In this document: positions 12,790-24,700 of the stretch, piece after piece
Layout: each line of letters starts with the position of its first letter
Position numbering within the stretch: position 1 is the first letter of the stretch
Assembly (NCBI GenBank): GCA_944470555.2
Contig: OX104130.1
Location: forward strand, 74,219,160-74,283,159
Source of the DNA: Heterobilharzia americana
Taxonomy: Eukaryota > Platyhelminthes > Trematoda > Strigeidida > Schistosomatidae
DNA: 64,000 nt
Direction: 5' to 3'
Translations under genes and position numbers: made by a program
The notes under the pieces: generated by a model
The model's database searches: none
What the model saw: only the letters and a program-made list of their open reading frames with translations
Told to the model about the DNA's origin: nothing

Positions 12790-15700
12790 AACACTGTAAG
12801 ATATATGGATATCATGTTTATTCCAGAATTCTTCGAAGGCAGAACCATTCATACAGAGAGATAGATATCAAGCTTGGATATTGTGAATTGTGGTTTACTA
12901 TAACTGTGATAAAGTTATTGGCATTAAATAACGGATTCTTGAGCACTGTATACCTATAACCTAACGAGGAGTCCCGTCTTCACTAAACCTCAAGGATATT
13001 GCTTTCCTGTGGTTTTTCTTCTCTGACTTCCAGTTTTCGAATCACAAGTACTGAATTCGTTCATTCTATTTCTTTGATTTTCTTCTATTGAGTTTTTCTA
13101 GGTTTAGTGGTTGCATGTAGACAAAAATGGGAGTGTTTAAAAACCTAAGTGAGCGCAGACATAATTACACTTTGGACAACCGTAAACCACCTGTAAGCGC
13201 TGACAACTATCGACACATAAGTAATATATAACACTTTATATTTAATCACTAATCCCCATGAGAAACTACCTAAACTTTATACTAACTAATTCATAAAAAA
13301 TGAAGCAAAGGTTGAGTAATACTCAGATTCAAGCAGATGAAGTTAATGGTTGGGTGTAACAAGATTGTATCCTATGTACCAATCATCATGGTTCACGAAT
13401 CTGCCAGAAATGAACTGCACCATGATACTGACTTCATTTATATAACCGAGGAAATTGTCAAGGAAATGATATTAGGAGTTCAGTTACGTCTCACCTCTGC
13501 ATCTTTGAAATTTGAAGATAAAATGTACAAACAAACAAAAGGAGTAGTAATGAGATCACTAATATCTCCAGGTATAGCAGAAACTATTGTGGACATTTGG
13601 AAACACTCTCACAGCATTCACTCCTACCTCGAAAGTATGGTGGAGGGATGTAGATAACACATACACTGTGTTCAGTCTCCAGCCTATCTACAGATTTTTC
13701 AGACACACACTCGATGCTAGTAGATGGGATACAGTTTACTTTCACGTTAGAAGGCCAACAATTCCTCTTTAACCACAGAATACATTGTTGTATAGTGCTC
13801 AATAGAGACAGTCTTTCAGATGTATATCTCGAAGTTCTGATGAGAACCCATGGGTCAACCAGTTAAAAGGGAAGCGAATGTCAAATGAAGATAGTGACAG
13901 TCGCTCAGTAACGCTAACTGACAAAAATCGGAAGCGGTGGACCAGTGGCTAAATGGTTAGGACGTTTGTCGTGAAACCTGAGGCTCCTGAGTTCGACCCC
14001 TAGCCGGGTCATGGGTGCGTGGCTCTGAGGAGTCACATACTAGGACGAAACATCCGCCCAGTGCTACTAAGTTTTTAGTGGTTCTCGATCTGATTTCAGT
14101 CCGTGATGAATACTACCGCATAATGAGCTATTTTAGATTGCAAAATAAGGTGAAGATAAGACGGTGGTTTAGACACAAGTGTTCACAAAAGGTTGTCGTG
14201 TCCTGATATAAATCTAGGATTTGGGTTGTCAGTAAAGGTATTCTTAGTTAAATGTTGAAGTAATCCAACCAAGAGTATCTCATGTACGTCAAGACATTTG
14301 GATTAAGGAATGAAACATATAAGAGAAGCATTGATTGATCACAAGATGGTAACCAACTTTATGTTGTCAAGTGCTGAACGCTGATCTACTTCTATGGATC
14401 ATGACTGTGAGCAGTAATAATTTATGCTCTAAACATAGTCAAGTAGATGGTACTGTATCACTGTGTGATATATATCAAAGAAACAAATTTAAAGTGGAGT
14501 TACATCGTACTACAATGCTCAAGTTTTACATTTATATCTTGTGTGTTCTCCTATTATCAAATGGGATTATTCCGATATTCTCAGACTATATATTCACAAA
14601 CACTTTATTTACTGTTGATCTCCTCTTTATGTGGTGTCTTTAAGCATAACAACTTGAATCGACACAATTTCATGCAAGATTCTCTCTAGTAGTTTCCTTG
14701 TCTGTACCTGAACCAAAAGATAGCTGTCAAGTATTAACGTCTGATATCAAGTCGAGAAGAAACAGAAATATACTCAGTTGGATGTCAGATGGTTGAAGGG
14801 AATCGGTAGGAAATGCTTGACCTACTTTTCTTGTTTATTGACACTCATCAGCATGCACATATCTGCCATCTGAAACAGACTTATGTTACATCACAGATTC
14901 GAACACCCGTCACCCAGCGTTACACTCAGAGACAGTATCATTGACTTATTGAACCTTATGTAGGACTAGATTAGATACACTGATTGGTAATTTTTTTGTA
15001 CCTAATCAATGTATATACTCAAATAACTTACATGGCTGCTGTCACACCGTTACTAGTTTTTCTTCCCTCTCCTCTCAATCCTGGACTCTCATTGGTTGTC
15101 AACTGTATGTGGATTTAGTGTTGTCAAGGTCATTTAGAAATGTATATATTCAACATCGCAGTCAACTTCATTAACTGTTCTTAAAACAGAAAAAGGCTCT
15201 CCGTCAAGGAGCTGTCTTCCATTCTTGTCTTCGCTCGTCGGTGATATTGTTGTTGTGGTGGTTGACGTTCTGAAAGCCTTAGAGTCAGTTCGTTTACGCG
15301 TTAGGTTCGTATCGTATCGCTCTTAGAGTGTTAGGTCGTATTACCGGCCATAAAAACAAGAAACAAGGAAACAATGAACATTCTTTTCCTACTGTTTGGA
15401 GACTTCTCGACAGTTAACGCTGTCTCTATTGCATACATGGTCTTGTAGTGAATACGTAACTCTTCAGCTTCGAAATTGTTCTCTAATGCTTCTTACTTTC
15501 CAACTTTGTCATTTTTCGATAAGAGATGATTTCCACTCGGTACCGTAGGTGGTTCTCCACCTACATTTTACACCTTTACTTCACTTCAGCATCGATACGG
15601 TATAAATTCAGAGTTATGAAGTGCTGAAAAGTCCCAGAATGTGATGAAACGGTTATTCAGGTGATATGAGTTTACGATTATCTTCTAGATAATGTTGTTT

Positions 15701-18700
15701 CATGATGAAAACTATTCTCAAACACCCGAGGGCCAGTGACTTGAATACAGCCATGAATAAGGTTCTGTTTCAAAAATAGTCAACACCAAATTGCATTCCT
15801 GATTATAGATGAAAGATAGCAAGTGTAAGATTCTGGAATATTTTATTCTTTCCGCAGACTGACGTAACCATATTTTGTTCTACATGTAAATGCCATCCTC
15901 AGTGTTAACATACAGTAACAATAATTTGATACAACTTATTTTCTATTTCAACAGTATGTCCGTACAGATCAACATAACACTCAAGATCAATGGAAGCGTA
16001 TTTTAGCCGAAAAGTGGAATTTAAAGCCACCAACTCTAATCATCAGTATACTTAGTACACATGCTGAATTGACGAAGCGCTTTAAAAACACTCTGAAGAA
16101 AGGTTTATGGAAAGCAGCTGAAGCTTCAGGTTAGTATAGTTTTAGGTTTTTCTCTTCACTGGTGAAATGCTAGTTTGGTTTTCTGCTGGTAAACATTTCT
16201 GTGTAATGTCAGGAGTCAGTCATTTGGAAAAATAAAGGAAAACGAACCCCTTATGTCCACAGAAAAACGCTGCTTATCAGCCGCACCAAGCCGGATCTCG
16301 TAGACAAGTAGGGGTTCGTTTCTAGTGACTACTGACGCTAAAGACTAAACACAAAGTGGAGTTCAGTGCCATGTCAGTTAGGTTGGTGATCAAAATACAA
16401 AGGCTGATTTAATGATTGTCAGCACCTATGACTGGAAAACTACACTGGTTGGCACTGTAAAGTGAATTCTCCATATTCATGTTCGCATCCTCTCTTTCGG
16501 ACTATTCTACATCCTCTGGAAACGGACCAACCAAGAACCCATCGCCCAACAAATATGCGGGAGAAAGTAGAGATAGATTGGGTTGGACATACACTGAGAA
16601 GACCATTTGGGGCATCATGTACCAGGCCAGACCCTTGACTGGAACCCAAATGGGAAACGACGAGTTGGGCGTCTGAGCTGAGGGTGACATGGAGGAGATC
16701 ATGTGAGGAAGAAATAAAAGCTTGTGAGCAGTGGTGGAGTCAGGTCTATAAGACTGTAGAGAAGAGAGTAAAATCGCGACGTGCTGCTGAAGCCCTGTGA
16801 TCGGCTAGGAACCCAAGGGAAAAATAAATAATACATCCTCATTTCATAATGACGTCTATTACTTGTATAACGGTCAGTGGTATTACAGGGGTAAGACAAC
16901 ACATTCGTTGCTTGATGAAGAATTTGAAAAGCCAAATAATGGTTTACAGTTTCCTACTTTTGTCAACTCATGATAGCCAAACTAACCTCAGTTCTAATCT
17001 CAAGGAAATGCTTTTAAACCCGTTCGTAGACAAACTAATCCTTTGGTTGGTTGATATTAAGGATAAAGCATTCAGTTGATGAGACAGGAGTAAAACAAGG
17101 CTGCTTGCGATCACCCATGATCTTCCTGATTGTGGTCGACTAGATCATGCATCAAACCGTGCGGAGAGAGGGAAGGGGGATACGCCGGACCGGGGAAAAG
17201 ATCCTAGAAGACTTAGATTTCACCGATGACTTATGTCTAATGTCACACAAACTCGAAGATCTACAGGTAACAACCAACAAGTTGACAGAAGAGGAAGGAC
17301 AGCGAAAACGGGACTTCAAGTGAACATAGAGAAGACAGAGGTGATGAAGATACTCAACCAACAACACCAACACCACCACCAACAACAACAACAGCAACAA
17401 CAAGCGCCAATCACCATCAAAGGGAGAAACTTGAAAGAAGTAGCCTCCTTCACCTATCTATCTGGGCAGGGCAGCATCGTTCCAACTACAGGCGGCGGCA
17501 CAGACACACACGAGGACATCAAAGCCAACCAGAATCAGAAAGACAGCAAGATAGGCATTACTTCATTAACCTGAAACCAGTGTGGAGATCTTCTGAACTC
17601 AGCATGAAGCCTGAACAATATCCGGATTTTCAACACCCATCCAGTGAAGTGAGTGCTTGTGTATGGCTGAGAGACTTGGGGCGTTACGAAGAGCATTTGC
17701 AAGAAACTACAGATATTCATCAACAAGTGCCGCCTACTCCGGCTCGATACTGCATCTCAGATGGAAGGCGAGAATAATGAGAATAAGCAAGAAGGAACCC
17801 TGCTGGCTGGCTGGATGGCAACCAACCAACCAACAACCCATCTCCGAACAAGTATGCAGAAGGAAGTGGAGATGGAATGGATTGGGAACACATTGTGAAG
17901 ACAATTCGGGGACATCATACGACAGGCCAGGCACTCGACTGGAACCCAGATGGGAAACGACGAGTTGGGTGTCCGAGGTGAGGATGACATGGAGGCGATC
18001 GTGCGAGGAGGAGATGAGAGCTTGTAGGCTATGGTGGAGCCAGGTTGAATAGATTTTAGAGAAGAGAGTGATCTGGAGATGTGCTACTGAATCCGCATGT
18101 TCCATTAGGAATCCAAGGCACAAATAAGAATAATAATAATTCAGTTGATGAACATTCTTCGACAGAAACTTATGAAATCTCAAATAAACCACTGCATTAC
18201 TGCTACATGAGTTAAACATTTAGCAGCGATCTAATTCTTTTTCTCATGGAATGGAGTGCGCCATTGGAACAGCGAAGGAATTTTGAACCACACTTCAATG
18301 GATTTTATCTTCAAAACACGACTGAAACATTTTAGTTTTCAACTCTTAGCCAGTTCATCTTCTTTCGTTGTAAATACAAGATCTCATCAACCACCTGTAT
18401 ATTACAGACTATGATGAAGCTTACTTGAATTGATTAACCACTGTCTTTTTCCGATTTCCACAAAATTTAGGTTGTTGGATCATATCAGATGGTTTTGACC
18501 ATGGAATGACAAAAGTTGCTGCAGAAGCTGTACGTGATTATACTGACGCCTATGGAAGTGATCATATGATTATGGTTGGTATTGCACATAGTGAACGAGT
18601 GACTTATCAAGAATTATTTGATTTAGCCAATCAAGGAGTAAGTTTATTCGTCTACTTGGATATGAATTTTAAAGTTAGTCTTTGAAGAGGCTTTTCGGGA

Positions 18701-21700
18701 TAATTTGGCAGACTAGTATTATTAGTACGGGGTAATGATCAAAAATGAAGTAAAAGTCTATTTCACTTCAAAACTTTAACCCGAAAATTTCGAACTGAGC
18801 CCTTGTCAGTAGCTGGTAGAGCGATGGGTCTGCCATCCGGGTGCCAGTTGTTGTTATCTCGTTACGACTTGAGTTTTCAATGCACCTTCAATTATCGTGC
18901 CATATCAATAACTGTAACTTGCTTAATAACGTCTGTCTTACGTTGTCAGACGAATAATAAGTCTTATGTTCCCCCTCTCTAATTCAGCTCATTTTCTATT
19001 AGAATCAGAAGAACTGGCCGGATGACTACTGTGACTACGAAGAATGTACAACCACTTATCATGGATTCTGCAAGCTCAATTTCAGATAACAGTAGATATG
19101 CATTAATGACATTCGGAATGTTTACGTAATGCCACGAAATGACTGAACTTAACTGAGTGTTGGTAACTGTGTATCTATCCGTTGCTTTGATGGTAAATAA
19201 ACGTGAATTTTTCTACAATGGACAGTGAAATCTTCTAAGAACAAGCAGACAGATAAAATCACTGGCGAACCTTGCACACAAGCTCATCGGTTCCAGTTGT
19301 CACACCACAATAGCATGCAAATAACAAGTGGATAGGGAAAACTGATATCAAAGTAGACGAAGGTGTATGAGGGAAGAGGCAATTAAAAAATGAAAGTTAC
19401 TTAAAACCTTCGAAAGCTAGAAAGCATCAGGGAGTGAGTATATATGTGCCAGTGTGACCAATTTTCAGTCAATTCACCAGGCGTCCTAAACCTCTGGTTC
19501 TTATCTTCTCGAGGATCTCAGTCAGGTAGTCTGCACCTCTCTACACGACTCAAGCCAACAATCGGAGATCTCATAGGATGTTACCATGTCTTTCCATGGC
19601 CGCCTTGAACTCTCCCAAACAAATTTAACTTCGACTTGCGGTATGCGTCGAATTAGGTGGTCCATCAGCATACACAAAACATGTACAAGCCATCTCAGTC
19701 GATGAGGAGTTTTGCGAGCTAGCATACAAGTAAATATTCCGTTTTGTTTCATTAACCTGAATTTTTTGAAGTCATTGGTGGGGATGCTAGTCAGGTTCTC
19801 TTCCAGTAACTAAACACTGATACTTCGGAAGGCATAAATAAAGAGAAGGAGATTTCTGCTTTAACTACTGGTGACATTTTTACGGCCGTCAACCAAGATG
19901 GAACTGCAGGATGTATCCTCACCTTCACTGATTCTTACCAATTAGGTTCCTAATTACTGAAATGTAAACTTGATCTTTGAATCTATTCAGCTCAATGAGT
20001 ATTGATTTATGAATGAACTGTTTTTGGCAGATTTTCTGTGATATTTCACGGGATATTGTCTAACACGAAGGATACTACCTTTTTATGGAAAGAGTAGTTA
20101 ACTTTGACCGACTAATGAAATTTCATATCATCGGATTCAAATATCCTTGTAAGCGCACTAAGTTCAAATAGCTAAATTATTAAATGAGTCAAACTGAATA
20201 GTTTTGTTCTCCTTTTAAACTAATGTCATTATCTCTGCCCTTATCCATACACCTTGATCACTGAAGAGCATTAGGTTCCAATCTTTATTCCCTAACCAAA
20301 CTTCCGTGCGAAATGGAAGTATTTCATTTCAAAAATACTTTGACTTACACTAATAAAAACTATATCTCTTGGTTGTATTGTGTTCTCTGAGCTAGGTTGC
20401 TTAATCGTGAAGCTGTCATCGTCTTCCTAGAGGACGTCATGAGCACTAGCTTCAGTATGAAGTGAGATGTCAATATCTCTCCATGAGTTATTTAGTAGCT
20501 TGCTCCAACGATCTGGTCTATGATTGGTTGTTCCCTTTGATTGTTGTGTCATTGACTATACAGATTTTCTTGTTGACTGTTTCTCTGCTTGACCTCTGAC
20601 CTTTCTTCTGTTTATCATTTTTCTTATTGGTTGATAGATCGGGTCTGTATCTATACACCTGTTGATTGCTGACTGACTAACCTGAAGGCCAAGCTTATAG
20701 GAATTCTCTGATATTCTTTGTGTTTCCTCTGTCCAAAATTTCTACGTTGTGGAAATTCATGTCCACAATTATCTAAATGCACTGAAATGATTGACGAAAT
20801 GTGTTCATGTAGACGAAGGCGAAGAGGGTGGTCACTTTGTCCAATGTAATGTTGACTACAGTTATTCTAGTTGATTTTGTAAATGATATTTGGTTTGTCT
20901 TCTTCGACTGTTATGTCCTTTGGTCTGCATAATAGTGTTTGGAGGGAATTTGTTGGTTTATGAGCTACACCAATTCCAAGTGGTCTCAGCAATCTTGTCG
21001 TGATTTCTGATATATTCTTTGTGTATGGTAGGACGATGCGTTTGTTGATTTCTGTCGATGACTTTGTAGTTAGTGATGCAGGGGATAGGCATCTTCTGAT
21101 AAAGTTTCGTGGGTAGCCGTTCTTCTTTAGCATGGACATCAAGTAATTTTCTTAGTTACTCCGTGAAGTTGTTGTGCTGCAGTGTGTTCTTTCTCTTTTG
21201 AATAGAGTCTGCAAGCAACTGATTTTGTGTGACGTTGAGTTGTTGCTATTGTAGTTGAGGATTTAGTTAGTGTGTATTGGCTTCCTGTACACTTGGATTT
21301 CCAGCTTTCCGAGATTTGTCCTACTGACTAAAACAACGATCAAAGGTAACAACCAATCACAGACTACATCGCCAGAGCAAGCTACTAAATAACTCATGGA
21401 GAGATATTGACAGGTCACTCACTTCATGCTGAATTTGGTGCTGATGATGTCGTCTAGGAAGATGATGACAGCTTCACGACTGAGCAACCCAGCTGAGAGA
21501 ACACAATGCAACCAAGACCATCCATCTTAGCTGCGAATATTAGCCACTATTTTACAAACTATATCTATTTGCGAATGCTAATGAAACTCTCTTTTAGTTC
21601 ATCGTATGCTGTTCTTGCCTCTGAGTACTGAAAATTGTTCTTCATTAGGCTTAAAAAAGCCACGTTATCTCCTTGTTATCAAGATTTTTCAAGCCTAAAA

Positions 21701-24700
21701 CTTCAAATAAGTTATGTTTTCCCCGTGATTGCAAAAAACAGTATCCACCTTTGTGTTTCCAGACACTATGTGAAGCACACACCTATAAATGTTCACGATG
21801 TGATCTATATTTAACAACGATGACATTGAATGTAGGTCTCACTATGTCGTGAGTTGACAGAAGTGGGGGGATATGGATGATTGGATTCCAACCCATTGGT
21901 TTGATGGTAACGCGCTGGCCACAGAAAGTGAAGGTTCTGGGTTCGGCGTTTGGCGGCGTTATGAGTGTGCACTGCTGAGGAGTCGCATACCAGGACGAAA
22001 CAGCAGCATGGTGCTCCCACGTTTACAGTGTTCCTCCAGCTAATGTCAGTCCATGCTGGATTTCAATCTAACAAAATGAGACACTTACATATGTTAGGAT
22101 GAGCCAGACTTCCGTAAAACTGTCAACGAATATACAGTTAGTATATCTACGCCTACTGAAACATATCATCCAGCTATATCATGTTGTCTGTTGGTCAGTG
22201 AAGCATGGAATATCCCATTCATCCTGAATTTTATTGATGACTCGTGCAAAAGTATGATTTGATGAACATCAAAAGGATAGTCCTCATAGCTGTATTAATG
22301 ATGTTAAGAATTCTCTAAGAGGTTGCAGTCGTCAATATTCCTCTTGCTATGGAACATTCTTAAAGATTTCATTTCAAAACTCTCAAATCAATATCGGTCT
22401 ATCAGCGCTTACATCCTGAAGTAAGAAAATATAGCTGAGTGTATATCATTCGAAGCATGATATTTATCGATTTCTCTTGCGTAGGTGATGAACTAATGGT
22501 TTAGTTGTACATTGACATAATTACTAAATTTGACATAAAATTAGTACTGTAAAAGGTTATTTTATGGGTAAGGAAAGAACTGAAGCTGATATATTTGTTG
22601 GGTTTGCTACCTAGTTATCATCAGTTATGAAATTCATCCAATGGACAGACATTCCAGTTAGTAGATTTACTTCAGTGAGAGAGTGGGAATGCAAGCAGGT
22701 TGTCAACCTTCATTTATCAATTCTGTTAATCAACCGCCTAACTCAAGCTATAATGTTGTTTTATTTGAGAGATAAGAAAGTAACGTTCCAAAATGACCAA
22801 CCTGCTAGAATTGTAATAACATAATAATCTACTGACTGCCATTGTAATCTGTATTGTTAACCTTCAACTCACTCACTGAGGTTAAATAAACAGAAGAAAT
22901 TAGTGACAATGAATGTTAAGAGAAATATTATGATATATCTCTATAGCACTGGCCAGATTTTCATCGGAAAGAACGAAATCACAACCATGAAGTGCAAATT
23001 CTATGGAGTTCAGGTCTAAGAAGATAATAAACAGGATATTTTGTTGAATAAAATGACTTCATATATGTCATTCGAGTTAGCTATAACAAAGAAGTCTAAC
23101 TAGTTTCGATTACTATTATTATTTTTTATTTTTACCTTGGGTTCCTAGTGGAACATAGGACTCCAGTAGCACACCTCCATTCCACTCTCTTCTCTGCAGT
23201 CTTTCCAATCTGGCGCCACCACTGCCCACAAGCTTTCATTTCTTCCTCACATGATCTCCTCCATATCACCCTCGACTGAGACGCCCAACTCGTCGTTTCC
23301 CCTTTAGATTCCACTCGACGACCTCACTTGGCCTGACAAGTGGTGTCTCCAATCGGTCATCTCAGTGTATGCCCAATCCCTCTCCACTTTCATCTTCCAC
23401 ATATTTGTTGAGTGATAGGTTGTTGTTTGGTTCGTTGCCAACCAGCCAGCCAGAGTTCCTTCATGCTTATTCTCATTATTCTCGCCTTCCATCTGAGATG
23501 CAGTATCGAGCCGGAGTAGGCGGCACTTGTTGATGAATATCTGTAGTTTCTTGCAAATGCTCTTCGTAACGCCCCAAGTCTCTCAGCCATACACAAGCAC
23601 TCACTTCACTGGATGGGTGTTGAAAATCCGGATATTGTTCAGGCTTCATGCTGAGTTCAGAAGATCTCCACACTGGTTTCAGGTTAATGAAGTAATGCCT
23701 ATCTTGCTGTCTTTCTGATTCTGGTTGGCTTTGATGTCCTCGTGTGTGTCTGTGCCGCCGCCTGTAGTTGGAACGATGCTGCCCTGCCCAGATAGATAGG
23801 TGAAGGAGGCTACTTCTTTCAAGTTTCTCCCTTTGATGGTGATTGGCGCTTGTTGTTGCTGTTGTTGTTGTTGGTGGTGGTGTTGGTGTTGTTGGTTGAG
23901 TATCTTCATCACCTCTGTCTTCTCTATGTTCACTTGAAGTCCCGTTTTCGCTGTCCTTCCTCTTCTGTCAACTTGTTGGTTGTTACCTGTAGATCTTCGA
24001 GTTTGTGACACAAGACATCAGACATAAATCAATATTTTCTAGGCTCTTCTCATCGGTCCAGTGTATGCTTATCTTCTTGCTCCGCACGGTTTGATGCATG
24101 ATCCAGTCGACCACAATCAGAAAGATCGTCAGTGATGGTCGGCAGTCTTGTCTTACTCCTGTCTTCACTTCAAAGGTGTCGCTGAGCTTCGCATTGTTGA
24201 TCAATTGGCATGGGGCGTCTTCATATGGTTGTTGAATGGGGTTGATAAGGACTAGTGGCACTCCGTAGTATTGAAGCAACTGTCAAGTTACATGAATTTA
24301 TTGAGTTATTACCACCTGTCTGGAGCATGGTTATGTCGTTCACTAAATATGCTGCCAATAGCTTTTACCTAGAACTAGTTATGCGTATCGTCCAATACCC
24401 AATGGTCATTAATATCAATCTTAGTAGTACTGTGGGTAGTAGTAGAAGGAGTCGTATAAAACAGCTTTGGTGGAACTTACTTATTGTTGACAGGCTTACG
24501 GTAGGTGGTAGAAAACAGTTTCTGCATCTTTTTCAATGGTGTTCTGTGCTCTGAAACTTCCATCGTCATTCTAGACAACTTTGTTAGCACAAACGTCAGA
24601 AAGGAGTAAGCTATAAAGTGTTCTCTATAGTTAATTTGGTAGCTTTTCGTGATGGCTTGGTCGATGTTTGGTTGTTTCTGCAAAGGTTGTGTCATTATGG

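Larger units (their letters stand above)
11360..12908 (+). mobile_element. Penelope-like element bounded by ~290-bp terminal inverted repeats
   Basis: The left arm (about 11,360-11,667) and right arm (12,624-12,908) are reverse complements with few differences. Both include the (GT/CA)n tract and the sequences CCAAGCTT, ATGAATGGTTCT and GAAGAATTCTGGAATAAACA. Between them is a plus-strand PLE remnant: LRRAYHLVMDGNERFKEL, MNNYPVKFTP, then VYKIKYSDCNGIYIGQT (GIY-YIG core intact) and a terminal block ending in a stop at 12,616-12,618, just before the right arm. Inverted long repeats (pLTRs) are known for PLEs. Confidence 0.8.

Noticed and set aside
12751..12790. CRISPR-like or satellite repeat
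   Set aside because: Simple (CA)n microsatellite, the inverted counterpart of (GT)n at about 11,510-11,537.
17233..17574. Poly-glutamine host protein
   Set aside because: The His/Gln run is part of the SR2-like RT polyprotein and recurs in every copy at the same place.
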